64,000 nt of DNA from Ruegeria arenilitoris (GCF_013030985.1 NZ_WPYP01000003.1:248001-312000), one strand, 5' to 3'. Counted from the first letter of the stretch, positions 32,964 to 41,174 are shown. The notes: a model not told the origin generated them from the sequence alone. Numbers and translations: made by a program.

Positions 32964-34505
32964 TTAGTCGCCGACGAATTCTTCTTGATCGCGCGCGGCT
33001 TCCATCCGCTTCTTCATGCGACGCCCCATCAGCATGGGCAGCACGAAGCCGGCGATTGCGACAAGCCACAGGATGATGGCCAGGGGACTGCCGACGAGGA
33101 TGAACCAGTCGCCATCCGAGATCGTCATGGCGCGGCGCAGGTTCACTTCCATCTGGTTGCCCAGGAGAATGCCAAGGATCACGGGCACCAGAGACACGTC
33201 GAGTTTGCGCAGAACCCAGCCGGCAATCCCGAAGCCTACCATCAGCATCACGTCAAAGGTCGAACCAGTGATCGAATAGATGCCCACGAAGGAAATCATC
33301 GCGACAATCGGCATCAGGATCCGGGTCGGGACCATAAGCACGCGGGTGAAGATGCCTACCAGCGGGATGTTCATGGCCAGCAGGATGAAGTTCGCCAAGA
33401 ACAGCGAGGCGATCAGGCCCCAGACTATGTCCGGGCTTTTCGAAAACAGCAGCGGACCGGGGGTGATGTTCAGCTGCAGCAGTACTGCCAGCAGAACCGC
33501 CGTGGTTCCCGAGCCGGGTACACCGAGAGCCAACATCGGCACCAGAGCACCGCCAGAGGCCGCGTTGTTGCCCGCTTCAGGTGCCGCGACGCCGCGCGGG
33601 TCGCCTTTGCCGAAGGTCTTGCCGTCACGGTCAACCGCTTGCTTTTCCAGCGAGTAAGCCAGGAACGAGCCCAGCGACGCGCCCGCGCCCGGCAGAACGC
33701 CCGAGAAGAAGCCCAGCCCTGTGCCGCGAGCCATCGAAGGGATGCACCGCTTTATCATGCTAAAGTCGGGCATGATCCGGCCTACCTTGGTCGCACCGGC
33801 CGAGCCGACTGCGCCGCCGCGGTGATGCTCAAGGAAGATGAACACCTCGCTCAGGGCGAACAGGCCGACGATCGCGATCAGGAAGTCGATGCCGTCATAG
33901 AGGTGCACATGGTCGAACGTGAAACGCTGCGAGCCGGTCTGGCTGTCGCTGCCGATCATGGCAATGCCAAGACCCAGCGCTGCGGCAAAGGCCGATTTCG
34001 CCTGATTGGTCGAGGAGATACCGCCAAGGGTCGCAAAAGCCACCGTGAACAGCACGAAATACTCGGCCGGGCCAAATAGAAGGGCGATCTTCACCAGCTG
34101 CGGAGCCAGAACGACCAGGCCACAGGTTGCCACGAACGCCCCTACGAACGAGGCAACGCCGGACAGCGATAGGGCCTCTCCCGCCTTGCCCTGTTTGGCC
34201 ATCGGATAGCCATCAAGACAGGTCATCATCGCTGGTTCGTCACCGGGAATGTTCAGCAGGATCGAGCTGATCCGCCCGCCATACATAGCTCCGTAGTAGA
34301 CGCTGACCAGAAGGATCAGCGATGCGGTTGGACCAAGGCCCAACGAGAAGGCGATCGGAATCAAGATCGCTACACCATTGGCCGGGCCAAGACCCGGAAG
34401 TGCACCCATCAAAGTTCCAAGAAAGCAGCCGATGACCGCCAGCAGCAGGTTCTGCGGGGTGAGTGCGATGGCAAAGCCATCTGCAAGAAGAGATAGAATT
34501 TCCAT
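32964..34505 (-). CDS. tctA: TctA large membrane subunit of a tripartite tricarboxylate transporter
   Basis: The 513-residue protein has about 11-12 membrane helices and the family signatures GTLMGALPGLGPANGVAILI (residues 30-49), YYGAMYGGRISSILLNIPGD and GVLPGAGASLGSFLAYSLEK. TctA is the permease of the TTT uptake system, driven by an ion gradient. It is preceded by tctB (12-base gap) and tctC in the same transcript. The C-terminus is charged (RRMKKRMEAARDQEEF). The substrate is not fixed by sequence; the adjacent catabolic genes suggest a hydroxylated di- or tricarboxylate or a C4 sugar acid. Confidence 0.96.
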   Translation of the reverse strand: MEILSLLADGFAIALTPQNLLLAVIGCFLGTLMGALPGLGPANGVAILIPIAFSLGLGPTASLILLVSVYYGAMYGGRISSILLNIPGDEPAMMTCLDGYPMAKQGKAGEALSLSGVASFVGAFVATCGLVVLAPQLVKIALLFGPAEYFVLFTVAFATLGGISSTNQAKSAFAAALGLGIAMIGSDSQTGSQRFTFDHVHLYDGIDFLIAIVGLFALSEVFIFLEHHRGGAVGSAGATKVGRIMPDFSMIKRCIPSMARGTGLGFFSGVLPGAGASLGSFLAYSLEKQAVDRDGKTFGKGDPRGVAAPEAGNNAASGGALVPMLALGVPGSGTTAVLLAVLLQLNITPGPLLFSKSPDIVWGLIASLFLANFILLAMNIPLVGIFTRVLMVPTRILMPIVAMISFVGIYSITGSTFDVMLMVGFGIAGWVLRKLDVSLVPVILGILLGNQMEVNLRRAMTISDGDWFILVGSPLAIILWLVAIAGFVLPMLMGRRMKKRMEAARDQEEFVGD

Positions 34506-34517
34506 AGGTATCGCTCC

Positions 34518-34949
34518 TCAGAAACCAAGTGGACCTTTGGCCAAAGCAAGGCCGAGGATCAGGTGGAAAACGACGTAGATACCAACCGAGGTGCAGACCC
34601 CTGTCACAAGCGACCAAAGGGGTTGCGTCCCCAGGCGCCACGTCAAGTAGGCCGTTGCGAATACAGTCGAAATCAGGAAGCCAACTTCGGGAAGCGCCCA
34701 GCTGTAAGCGAACATGACAGCCGCGGCGAAGACGATTTCGCCAAACTCGCGCATATGCGGCCATTCCGGTTCATCGTCGGGGCGCAGAATGAAGTAGAGC
34801 GAACAGAGCGCGACGATGGAACCTACGATGTAGGGGAATGCACGCGGACCAACCACATCGACCATGAAACTGTCTTTGATTGTTGACGCTGCCCAAATGT
34901 AGAAGATGGCAAGCGCCAACCCAAAGCCGCCAAAGATGCGGTCACTCAT
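34518..34949 (-). CDS. tctB: TctB small membrane subunit of a tripartite tricarboxylate transporter
   Basis: The 143-residue protein has four hydrophobic helices and the normal length for TctB. It reads DRIFGGFGLALAIFYIWAAS at the start and contains VVGPRAFPYIVGSIVALCSL, the conserved P-x-x-x-P segment of the family. It is a small accessory membrane subunit that associates with TctA. Gene order tctC-tctB-tctA matches other TTT operons. A strong stem-loop separates it from tctC. Confidence 0.92.
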   Translation of the reverse strand: MSDRIFGGFGLALAIFYIWAASTIKDSFMVDVVGPRAFPYIVGSIVALCSLYFILRPDDEPEWPHMREFGEIVFAAAVMFAYSWALPEVGFLISTVFATAYLTWRLGTQPLWSLVTGVCTSVGIYVVFHLILGLALAKGPLGF

Positions 34950-34978
34950 TTTCTCCTCCCTTATGATTGATGCGTGGT

Positions 34979-35006
34979 GGGCTGACCCGGCACACTGGGT
35001 CAGCCC
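34979..35006 (-). terminator. Strong stem-loop between tctC and tctB
   Basis: GGGCTGACCC (34979-34988) pairs perfectly with GGGTCAGCCC (34997-35006) around an eight-base loop, nine bases after the tctC stop. No U-run follows on the minus strand. Such loops protect the binding-protein mRNA and reduce read-through, giving more TctC than membrane subunits. Confidence 0.75.
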
Positions 35007-35015
35007 GGTGTCGCG

Positions 35016-35996
35016 TTATTGGATGATGCCAATCTCTTTCGAGAGCTTGGTCACATCTGCGATGCTACCAGCTACGAAGTTTTGCATATCGTCACCGAAG
35101 TTGTTGAAGGGTGCGATTGCAGCGTCTTCAAGAGTGGCTTGGAAGCCAGGGTCGGCGACCATGGTTTTGATGGCATTCGACCAGAACTCTTTCGCTTCGT
35201 CCGAGGCACCTGCGGGCATGTAGAGACCGCGCCAGTTCGCACCAACGACGTCATAACCAAGCTCTTTTGCGGTGGGGATGTCCGGATAGTTGGCCAGACG
35301 TTCAGGTGCCATGATGCCGATAATGCGGATATCACCCGATTCCAGGAATCCCAGCATTTCCGAGAAGTCACCCGACAGGGCTTCGGTCGCACCCGAAAGC
35401 AGGCCGGTCATGGCTTCGCCGCCGCCGTCAAACGAGACGTATTTCAGCTGCGTGACGTCTTCCATTCCTGCTTCGCGGGCCACCAGCATCGGCTTGATGT
35501 GGTCGAAGCTGCCAACCGACGAGCCGCCAGCGATACCGACCGAACGCGGGTCTTCCAGGATCGCGTCCATCATGTCTTTCAGGGTCTGGAAGGGCGAGTC
35601 CGCGCGCACAGCAATGGCGCCGTATTCTGCGCCGAAAGTCGCCAGAAAGTGTACGTCATCCTGCGTTGCATCCTCATAGATGCCTTGCGCGATACGTGCG
35701 CTGGTCGACATCGACGCTGCAACGATCAGGTTGTCGTCTTCGTTGCGCTCTTTGGTGACATGCGCAAAGGCAACGCCACCGCCGCCGCCCGACATATTGG
35801 TGACCTGCATCGAGTCTTCGATGACTCCGAGGTCAAAAAGGTATTTGGCAGTGGTGCGGCAGATGAAGTCCCAGCCGCCACCCGGGTTGGACGGGGCGAT
35901 ACATTGTGGGCTTTCAGCTTTGAACTCAGCGGAAGCAGTGCCCACACCGACCAGCAGGGCAACGGTAGCGAAGGCGCTTGCACGAGTAAGTTTCAT
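35016..35996 (-). CDS. tctC: TctC periplasmic substrate-binding protein
   Basis: From ATG 35996 the protein has 326 residues. It begins with a signal peptide (MKLTRASAFATVALLVGVGT, cleaved after SA) and continues with CIAPSNPGGGWDFICRTTAK, the beta-sheet and loop that binds the carboxylate in TctC/Bug proteins. GSVGSFDHIKPML and YVSFDGGGEAMTGLLSG are further family marks. An open frame extends further upstream, but the signal peptide fixes the start. It captures substrate in the periplasm and hands it to TctAB. It is the first gene of the operon, divergent from the GntR gene. Confidence 0.95.
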   Translation of the reverse strand: MKLTRASAFATVALLVGVGTASAEFKAESPQCIAPSNPGGGWDFICRTTAKYLFDLGVIEDSMQVTNMSGGGGGVAFAHVTKERNEDDNLIVAASMSTSARIAQGIYEDATQDDVHFLATFGAEYGAIAVRADSPFQTLKDMMDAILEDPRSVGIAGGSSVGSFDHIKPMLVAREAGMEDVTQLKYVSFDGGGEAMTGLLSGATEALSGDFSEMLGFLESGDIRIIGIMAPERLANYPDIPTAKELGYDVVGANWRGLYMPAGASDEAKEFWSNAIKTMVADPGFQATLEDAAIAPFNNFGDDMQNFVAGSIADVTKLSKEIGIIQ

Positions 35997-36394
35997 GAAC
36001 ACGAGGTGGTCCTCCCATTTTTCGATGTTCGGTAGCGCGAATCTCGCGCCAGTAACAGAGATTGCATATTTGATTGCAAAAAGCCAATTTAAATTTGCTT
36101 TTACGGGGTTAAAAATCCAAAGCTGCATTGCTGCATATTAGCCGTGCTGTAGTCGCTTCGCTGAAAAAGCATTGATTAATAACAACTTACTTTTCTCTCC
36201 TACAGCACCGGAGCTTGGCTCTTGTTCTACCGGATTGGCAAAAAACCAATTATGGGCACGTGACAGCTGCAGAAAGGTGTGGACCTAAATCCAATTTTTT
36301 GGTTTTTATAGCTCATAAAGCCAGAAAACTGGGGCGTTCTGGAAAGGCAAATGCAATCTGGGAAGCACCCCAAATCAACCCATCGGTGATTAGG
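35997..36394. promoter_or_regulatory. Divergent regulatory region between tctC and the GntR gene
   Basis: The 398-base gap is AT-rich between about 36055 and 36200 and contains the palindrome AATTTAAATT (36086-36095) flanked by GCAAAAAGCC and TTGCTTTTAC. It should hold both promoters and the GntR operator. I could not single out one operator with confidence. Confidence 0.4.
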
Positions 36395-37336
36395 ATGTCG
36401 GGAAAAACAAGCGAGCTTTCGAGGAAGATCTCCAACAGGCTTCTACATGACATAGTGTCCGGCTCCCTACATGCGGGAGAGCATGTCAGCGCCCAGCAGG
36501 TTGCCGACAGATACGGCGTTTCACGTACTCCGGTGCGCGAAGCTTTGGTTAGCCTTGAAAACCAGAAGGTACTCGTCCGGCAACCAAACCGCGGATATTT
36601 TGTTGCAGACAAAATCCCCTCAAAGATAAATTCTACCCTGGCAAACGCGATGCCCGAGGGAAATGAAGACTATCAAACCCTCGCCAACGACTGGCTGACC
36701 AACCAGATCCCCGAGGACGTTACTGAACAGTTTTTGCGTCAGCGATATGGCTGGACTAAAACCAAGGTTAACGACCTATTGGCCAGGGCATCCCGGGAAG
36801 GATGGGCAGAACGCAAAGAGGGATACGGTTGGCGTTTTTTGCCGGTTGCCAAGACCCCAGAGGCTTTCGATCAGATCTATAGATTTCGAATGGCTATTGA
36901 ACCCGCCGCTATGCTCGAACCCACGTTCGAGCTCGATCACAAAGTTCTGGATGAACAGCGGCGTATTCAGGAAGGTATGCTGAACATGGACCTGAACTCC
37001 GCTCCGGACGAGTCTTTACTGAAGAACGGTTCGCTGTTTCATGAAGAACTGATCAAACTCTCACGCAATCCGTTTTTCCTGATGTCTCTACAGAGGGTTA
37101 ACCGGATGCGCCGCCTGATGGAGTACAGGGCTGAAGTCAATCGCGAACGCCTGATCGAACAATGCTCTGAGCACCTTGAGATTCTTTCACTTTTGGAACG
37201 CGGGAAAGTTGCCGATGCTTCATACCGGATGCGCCAGCACCTGAGCGGTGCCTTGAAACGCAAATCACCGTTGGCTTGGAGCTGGGCGGCGGGCAACCCA
37301 AAGGAGACTGAACAAAGCCATGTCACAAGACGCTAG
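36395..37336 (+). CDS. GntR/FadR-type regulator with an extra winged-helix segment
   Basis: From ATG 36395 the protein has 313 residues. Residues 1-72 are the GntR winged helix (QQVADRYGVSRTPVREALVS). Residues about 85-145 read as a second winged helix: QIPEDVTEQFLRQRYGWTKT, then KVNDLLARASREGWAERKEG. The C-terminal part (about 150-300) is an FCD-type all-helical ligand domain (EELIKLSRNPFFLMSLQRVN). A second DNA-binding-like domain is unusual for FadR-type regulators. It is divergent from tctC and likely controls the operon through the carboxylate or an intermediate. Its last 17 bases overlap the methylglyoxal synthase gene. The ATG has no clear ribosome site, so the start may be further upstream. 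Confidence 0.88.
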   Translation: MSGKTSELSRKISNRLLHDIVSGSLHAGEHVSAQQVADRYGVSRTPVREALVSLENQKVLVRQPNRGYFVADKIPSKINSTLANAMPEGNEDYQTLANDWLTNQIPEDVTEQFLRQRYGWTKTKVNDLLARASREGWAERKEGYGWRFLPVAKTPEAFDQIYRFRMAIEPAAMLEPTFELDHKVLDEQRRIQEGMLNMDLNSAPDESLLKNGSLFHEELIKLSRNPFFLMSLQRVNRMRRLMEYRAEVNRERLIEQCSEHLEILSLLERGKVADASYRMRQHLSGALKRKSPLAWSWAAGNPKETEQSHVTRR

Positions 37337-37736
37337 AATTGCGCCCAAAATCCGCTCGATAGCGCTGGTTGCGCATGACCAGATGAAAGATCAGATGATC
37401 GATTGGGTGAATTCGCACAAATCCGAACTGGAAGGGATGGACTTGTTCGGCACCGGCACGACTGGAGGGCGTATCGCCAAAGAGATTGGGTTGCCAATCA
37501 CTTGTTTGAAAAGCGGCCCACTTGGGGGCGATGCCCAGATCGGTGCAATGATTGCCGAGGGACGTTTGGATGCTTTGGTCTTCCTGATCGACCCGCTTTC
37601 TGCTTTGCCCCATGATGTTGATGTGAAATCCCTGCTGCGGCTGGCCACGCTGTATAACACCGCGCTGGCCATCAATGCGGCGAGTGCTTCGTTGATGGTG
37701 CGCTCGGCAGGCGTTGAAACCGCCGAAACTGGCTAA
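37320..37736 (+). CDS. mgsA: Methylglyoxal synthase
   Basis: The 138-residue protein matches MgsA in length and motifs. It has SIALVAHDQMKDQMIDWVN, the phosphate-binding DLFGTGTTGG, SGPLGGDAQIGAMIAEG, and LDALVFLIDPLSALPHDVDV with the conserved catalytic Asp. MgsA converts DHAP to methylglyoxal and phosphate, relieving sugar-phosphate build-up. The gene starts inside the GntR gene (17-base overlap), so the regulator and MgsA are made together. The divergent operon encodes OtnK and OtnC, which produce DHAP. This couples DHAP production to its overflow enzyme, a link inferred from gene layout. Confidence 0.95.
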   Translation: MSQDARIAPKIRSIALVAHDQMKDQMIDWVNSHKSELEGMDLFGTGTTGGRIAKEIGLPITCLKSGPLGGDAQIGAMIAEGRLDALVFLIDPLSALPHDVDVKSLLRLATLYNTALAINAASASLMVRSAGVETAETG

Positions 37737-37814
37737 GGGTATTTTCTCCGCCCAACCTGCTGAACATGAATGCCTCAACGGGGCTTAAGGGTTTATTCAG
37801 GTCTATAAAGTCAA

Positions 37815-37950
37815 TGCCGGTTTTGTCCGCACCGCGTGAGTTCAGCCAGTCGCTGATTTTACGCTTGCAGCGAACGGCAGGTTCGACGGGCCGCGCCGCA
37901 GCATCGGTTAGCATAGCTCAATGACCAGTTTGGGCCGTCTTCAACCCAAC
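37815..37950. repeat. Dispersed intergenic repeat, well-preserved copy B
   Basis: The copy contains CGTGAGTTCAGCCAGTCG, then CTTGCAGCGAACGGCAGGTT, a CGACGGGCCGCGCCGCAGCA block, and ends with TTTGGGCCGTCTTC. It aligns closely to copy A at 25620-25770, over about 85 bases, in the same orientation. Confidence 0.8.
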
Positions 37951-38507
37951 CGTTTCTTGAATCTTAGAGTGGCCGCCAACAATCCGAATGCAGCAAATCC
38001 GATCATCCAGAGAATTCCCCAACGCAACTCGTATAGCGACGCGTCACGCAGGACGACGCCCCGGATCATATCCATGAAATGAGTTGCAGGCAGGACTTGC
38101 GCGATGATCTGGACCGGTTGCGGCATGCCGTCGAAAGGAAACATGAAGCCGGACATCAGGATAGATGGCAGCAGAATGAAAATGGTCATCTGCATGGATT
38201 GAAGCTGGTTCTGGGCGAGGGTGGAAATCACCAGCCCAAGGGACAGGCTGGCTATGATGAACAGCAGCGTCACCACTAGCAGCGTACCCAGCCCTCCGTT
38301 GATGGGGACATCAAACAAAACATGCCCTAGGCCGAGGATGATTGCGACCTGTATCAGACCCAGAAAGATGTAGGGGATGATCTTGCCAACCATCAGCTCA
38401 ATCGACTTGACCGGGGTGTTGATCAGCATCTCCATATTGCCCCGTTCCCGTTCGCGTACGATAGCGGCCGAGGTGAAAAGGATCATCGTCATGGTCAGGA
38501 TGACCCC
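37941..38507 (-). pseudogene. Truncated ABC-2 type permease (YhhJ-like), C-terminal half only
   Basis: The frame encodes the second half of a drug/lipid exporter permease. It starts mid-protein at GVILTMTMILFTSAAIVRER, and continues with ERGNMEMLINTPVKSIELMV and five membrane helices to the normal end. Full members have about 370 residues; only about 185 remain. The N-terminal helix, the periplasmic domain and the ATPase partner are missing. Homology stops near 38507, where the sequence joins the ornithine cyclodeaminase remnant on the other strand. A stretch was deleted between the two genes. Confidence 0.85.
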
Positions 38508-38508
38508 T

Positions 38509-38802
38509 ATCTTCGTGGAATATCCACCGCAAACCCGAGTCGAGGGCGAGATTCAGCAGTTGGACACAGATCACCCGGTGACCGAGCTGTGGCAGGTGAT
38601 CAGCGGACAGCATGAAGGTCGCCGGGACGCGCGCCAGATCACCCTCTTCGACAGTGTTGGTTTCGCGATTGAGGATTTCTCGGCCCTTCGCTACATACAC
38701 CGTGCAATTGAGGGCACTGCGTTTTTCGACAATCTCGACTTGCTGGCTGACCCGGACGATCCACGCGATCTGTTTGGCATGCTGATCAGGGCAAGGACCT
38801 GA
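38509..38802 (+). pseudogene. Truncated ornithine cyclodeaminase, C-terminal third only
   Basis: From 38509 the plus frame reads IFVEYPPQTRVEGEIQQL, then HPVTELWQVISG and ITLFDSVGFAIEDFSALRY, the C-terminal part of ornithine cyclodeaminase (about 350 residues when complete). The N-terminal two thirds, including the ornithine and NAD sites, are missing. The frame ends four bases before the argE-like gene. Ornithine cyclodeaminase and acetylornithine deacetylase commonly sit together in arginine or ornithine catabolism, so the deletion has broken that unit. Confidence 0.88.
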
Positions 38803-38806
38803 CCTC

Positions 38807-39967
38807 ATGGAACTGACCGCGCGCCAGATCCTTGATCGTCTCGTCGCCTTTCCCACGGTGAGCAGCGAGAGCAACCTAGCGTTGGTGGATTTCGTTGAGG
38901 CCTACCTGCTGTCGCACGGAGTGAAACCTGTGCGCGTGCCGTCCCCGTGTGGAACCAAGGCGTCGATCTATGCCCATATCGGCCCCGAGGTGGACGGCGG
39001 CACGATGCTGTCCGGTCACACGGATGTTGTTCCTGTCGAAGGGCAGGACTGGACCAGCGACCCTTTCACTGTGACAGAACGGAACGGCAGACTTTACGGT
39101 CGCGGCACCTGCGACATGAAGGGTTACGTCGCCCTGGCGCTGGCAGCGGTACCGTTGGCGCAGAGGCACCCGCTGAAACGCCCGATCCAAATCGCACTCA
39201 GCTATGACGAAGAGGTTGGTATGACCGGCGCGCCACCAATGATCGAGCACATGCTGTCAAGTGGACTGCCCAAAGCAGGTGCGGTGATCGTGGGGGAACC
39301 TTCGACGATGCAAGTGGTTTCCGGCCACAAAGGAGGCTTTGGCTATATCGTCGATGTCCGCGGGCACGAGGTGCATTCCTCGATCATGCACGAAGGGGTC
39401 AGCGCGGTGATGATGGCGGCGGAGCTGGTCAGCTGGGCCAATCGTGTGAACGCCGAGAATGCCGCCCGCAAACGCACCCCGCGCGATGCGGATTTCGTAC
39501 CGCCCTATACGACCGTCCACGTCGGCACTATCAAAGGCGGAACCGCCCACAACATCACCGCCCGCGATTGCCGGTTCGAGATCGATTTCCGCGTTCTGCC
39601 CGGTGAGGATCAATGCCAGTGGGAAGCCCGTTTCGAGGCCGAGGTAGCTCGGTTGCAGACGCAAATGAAGGCTGTGCATCCGGACGCCGGGATTGACTTG
39701 TTTCAGGATTTCAATGCACCCGGGCTGGCTCCTGAACCGTGCGGACCCGCCGAAGCATTGGCCCGCCGTCTGACCGGCGACAACGCCCCGCGGGTGGTGA
39801 GCTATGCCACCGAAGGCGGACTGTTCCAGCGGCAGGGCTATTCCACGGTCATCTGCGGACCCGGCGACATTGCACAGGCGCATCAACCGGACGAGTATCT
39901 TCTATTGGATCAGTTTCAGGAAGGGTGGCGGTTCATGGAAAGCTTCGTTCGGGACAGCTGTTTGTGA
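38807..39967 (+). CDS. argE: Acetylornithine deacetylase, M20 metallopeptidase family
   Basis: The 386-residue protein has the di-zinc motifs of M20 hydrolases: LSGHTDVVPVEGQDW (His and Asp), GRGTCDMKGYVALAL, SYDEEVGMTG (catalytic Glu and metal Glu), GEPSTM and a C-terminal His in GPGDIAQAHQPDEYLLLDQF. The wording is typical of ArgE, which removes the acetyl group from N-acetylornithine. It follows a truncated ornithine cyclodeaminase, with which it would form an N-acetylornithine/ornithine degradation unit. It may now work alone. The protein itself looks complete, with all metal ligands present. Confidence 0.93.
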   Translation: MELTARQILDRLVAFPTVSSESNLALVDFVEAYLLSHGVKPVRVPSPCGTKASIYAHIGPEVDGGTMLSGHTDVVPVEGQDWTSDPFTVTERNGRLYGRGTCDMKGYVALALAAVPLAQRHPLKRPIQIALSYDEEVGMTGAPPMIEHMLSSGLPKAGAVIVGEPSTMQVVSGHKGGFGYIVDVRGHEVHSSIMHEGVSAVMMAAELVSWANRVNAENAARKRTPRDADFVPPYTTVHVGTIKGGTAHNITARDCRFEIDFRVLPGEDQCQWEARFEAEVARLQTQMKAVHPDAGIDLFQDFNAPGLAPEPCGPAEALARRLTGDNAPRVVSYATEGGLFQRQGYSTVICGPGDIAQAHQPDEYLLLDQFQEGWRFMESFVRDSCL

Positions 39968-40154
39968 TTGTCAAAATGCCTCTTTAGTTTTGAGAAATAC
40001 TCTTGAAAGCAGACTATCCTTTGTTGACCGATGTACGTCTTCAATGGGCCGTCCTTGATTGTGCAGATTGCTTTCCACGGGGCAGATACTGCGCTGCATC
40101 CGATGTCCGGAATGAGCCCAAACCTACGTGTTTCTGTGTAGGGGCGAACGTCAG
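39968..40154. repeat. Degenerate dispersed-repeat material, no gene
   Basis: The spacer contains TCTTCAATGGGCCGTCCTTG and GCGCTGCATCCGATGTCCGG, fragments that match the end and middle of the dispersed intergenic repeat. No gene is supported. Confidence 0.4.
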
Positions 40155-40379
40155 CTATGCGCAGCAGGACTTACCTTCCTGTATCGGCGGGCATGGCACA
40201 GTGGCGTAGGAGCAATAGACGCAGCAGTCCCCTTCGAGGGGTTTCAGAACCGTGTGGCAAGAGGTGCATTCATAGAACCACTGACACGCATCCGTGGGCA
40301 TCGTCTCTTTTGCGACATGCCCGCATTCCGGACAGGTGATTGCTGATTGAAGAACTACTTCGTTGGTCTTCGTTGCCAT
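40155..40379 (-). CDS. GDCCVxC domain protein (small Cys-rich metal-related protein)
   Basis: The 74-residue protein contains GDCCVYC at residues 50-56, the signature of GDCCVxC domain proteins. Cys pairs at 16/19 and 38/41 and CC at 72-73 add to an unusually Cys-rich composition. Members of this family occur with MerR-regulated metal genes and some homologues have selenocysteine in the motif. Here all are Cys. The start at 40379 (MATKTNEVVLQSAITCPECG) is preferred over a longer frame because GGGG lies upstream at proper distance. It follows the CDF transporter on the same strand with a 75-base gap. A metal-chelating or redox role is inferred. Confidence 0.88.
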   Translation of the reverse strand: MATKTNEVVLQSAITCPECGHVAKETMPTDACQWFYECTSCHTVLKPLEGDCCVYCSYATVPCPPIQEGKSCCA

Positions 40380-40454
40380 AGCCCATACCCCTTTAGAGTG
40401 AGAAACTCTGCAAGAATAGCCCCGACCTAAAATGTGCACACCGCACAGCTAATG

Positions 40455-41099
40455 TCAGCTTGTCCGGGCTGTTCCATGATCATGCGCAGCATCCTCACGC
40501 CGTTCCTCAAGTGCCTGTCGAATAATCTGGAACGAAGACGACAGGAATAGACTCGCCATAATCGCTGCCACAATGAGGTCAGGCCAACCCGTCGCCGTGC
40601 CCCAGACGCCCAACGCGGCAATCATCACAGCCACGTTGCCGATGGCGTCGTTCCGCGAGCAAAGCCAAACCGATCTCACGTTTGCGTCTCCATCCTTGTA
40701 GCTGACAAGCAGGAACACGCTCGCAAGATTTGTTGCGAGAGCCAATGCACCGATGATCCCCATGATTTCAGCCTCAGGTACACCTACGTAGAACACGCGA
40801 TAGACGGTGGAACTAAAAACCCACGTTCCCATCAGGAAGAGGCTGATCCCCTTAGCCAAAGCTGCATTCGTTCGAGCGCGGATAGACGCACCGATCACGG
40901 CGAGGGAAATACCATAGGTCAGTGCGTCACCAAGGAAGTCCAGCGCGTCGGCCTGAAGTGCCTGAGACTTCGCATAGTGTCCGGCGGTCATCTCGACCAC
41001 GAACATCGTCGCATTCAATGCGATCACGATCCAAAGTCGGCGTTTGTATTCGTTCGACATCCCGTCGAATTTCACGTCGCTACCGCAGCATCCCGCCAT
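40455..41099 (-). CDS. Cation diffusion facilitator-type heavy metal transporter
   Basis: The 214-residue protein has five to six membrane helices with metal-site residues in QADALDFLGDALTYGIS and WLCSRNDAIGNVAVMIAALG, matching the two D-x-x-x-D/H-type motifs of CDF exporters. The N-terminus MAGCCGSDVKFDG carries a Cys pair that may bind metal, as is usual for this subgroup. The C-terminal tail is His/Asp-rich (EDAAHDHGTART). CDF exporters move Zn2+, Cd2+ or Co2+ out of the cytoplasm with proton exchange. The gene is divergent from a MerR regulator, with a 19-base-spacer promoter in between. The metal cannot be named from sequence alone. Confidence 0.92.
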   Translation of the reverse strand: MAGCCGSDVKFDGMSNEYKRRLWIVIALNATMFVVEMTAGHYAKSQALQADALDFLGDALTYGISLAVIGASIRARTNAALAKGISLFLMGTWVFSSTVYRVFYVGVPEAEIMGIIGALALATNLASVFLLVSYKDGDANVRSVWLCSRNDAIGNVAVMIAALGVWGTATGWPDLIVAAIMASLFLSSSFQIIRQALEERREDAAHDHGTARTS

Positions 41100-41130
41100 C
41101 TTGAAACCTCTTCAGAATCGCCTCGGTTCT

Positions 41131-41161
41131 AATGTAGTGTCTCTAGTGACTAGAGGTTCAA
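41131..41161 (-). promoter_or_regulatory. MerR-type promoter and operator of the metal transporter
   Basis: On the minus strand the -35 element TTGAAC (41161-41156) and -10 element TACATT (41136-41131) are 19 bases apart. The overlong spacer holds the palindrome CTCTAGTGACTAGAG (41141-41155). A 19-base spacer with a centred dyad is the hallmark of MerR-activated promoters. It drives the CDF transporter and GDCCVxC genes. Confidence 0.85.
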
Positions 41162-41174
41162 GAGGTTTATTCGC

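Noticed and set aside
32925..34079. Long open frame (384 codons) opposite tctA
   Set aside because: Antisense to a gene with strong TctA motifs; composition is that of a shadow frame.
35019..36035. Open frame (338 codons) opposite tctC
   Set aside because: Antisense to the signal-peptide-bearing TctC gene and without recognisable protein character.
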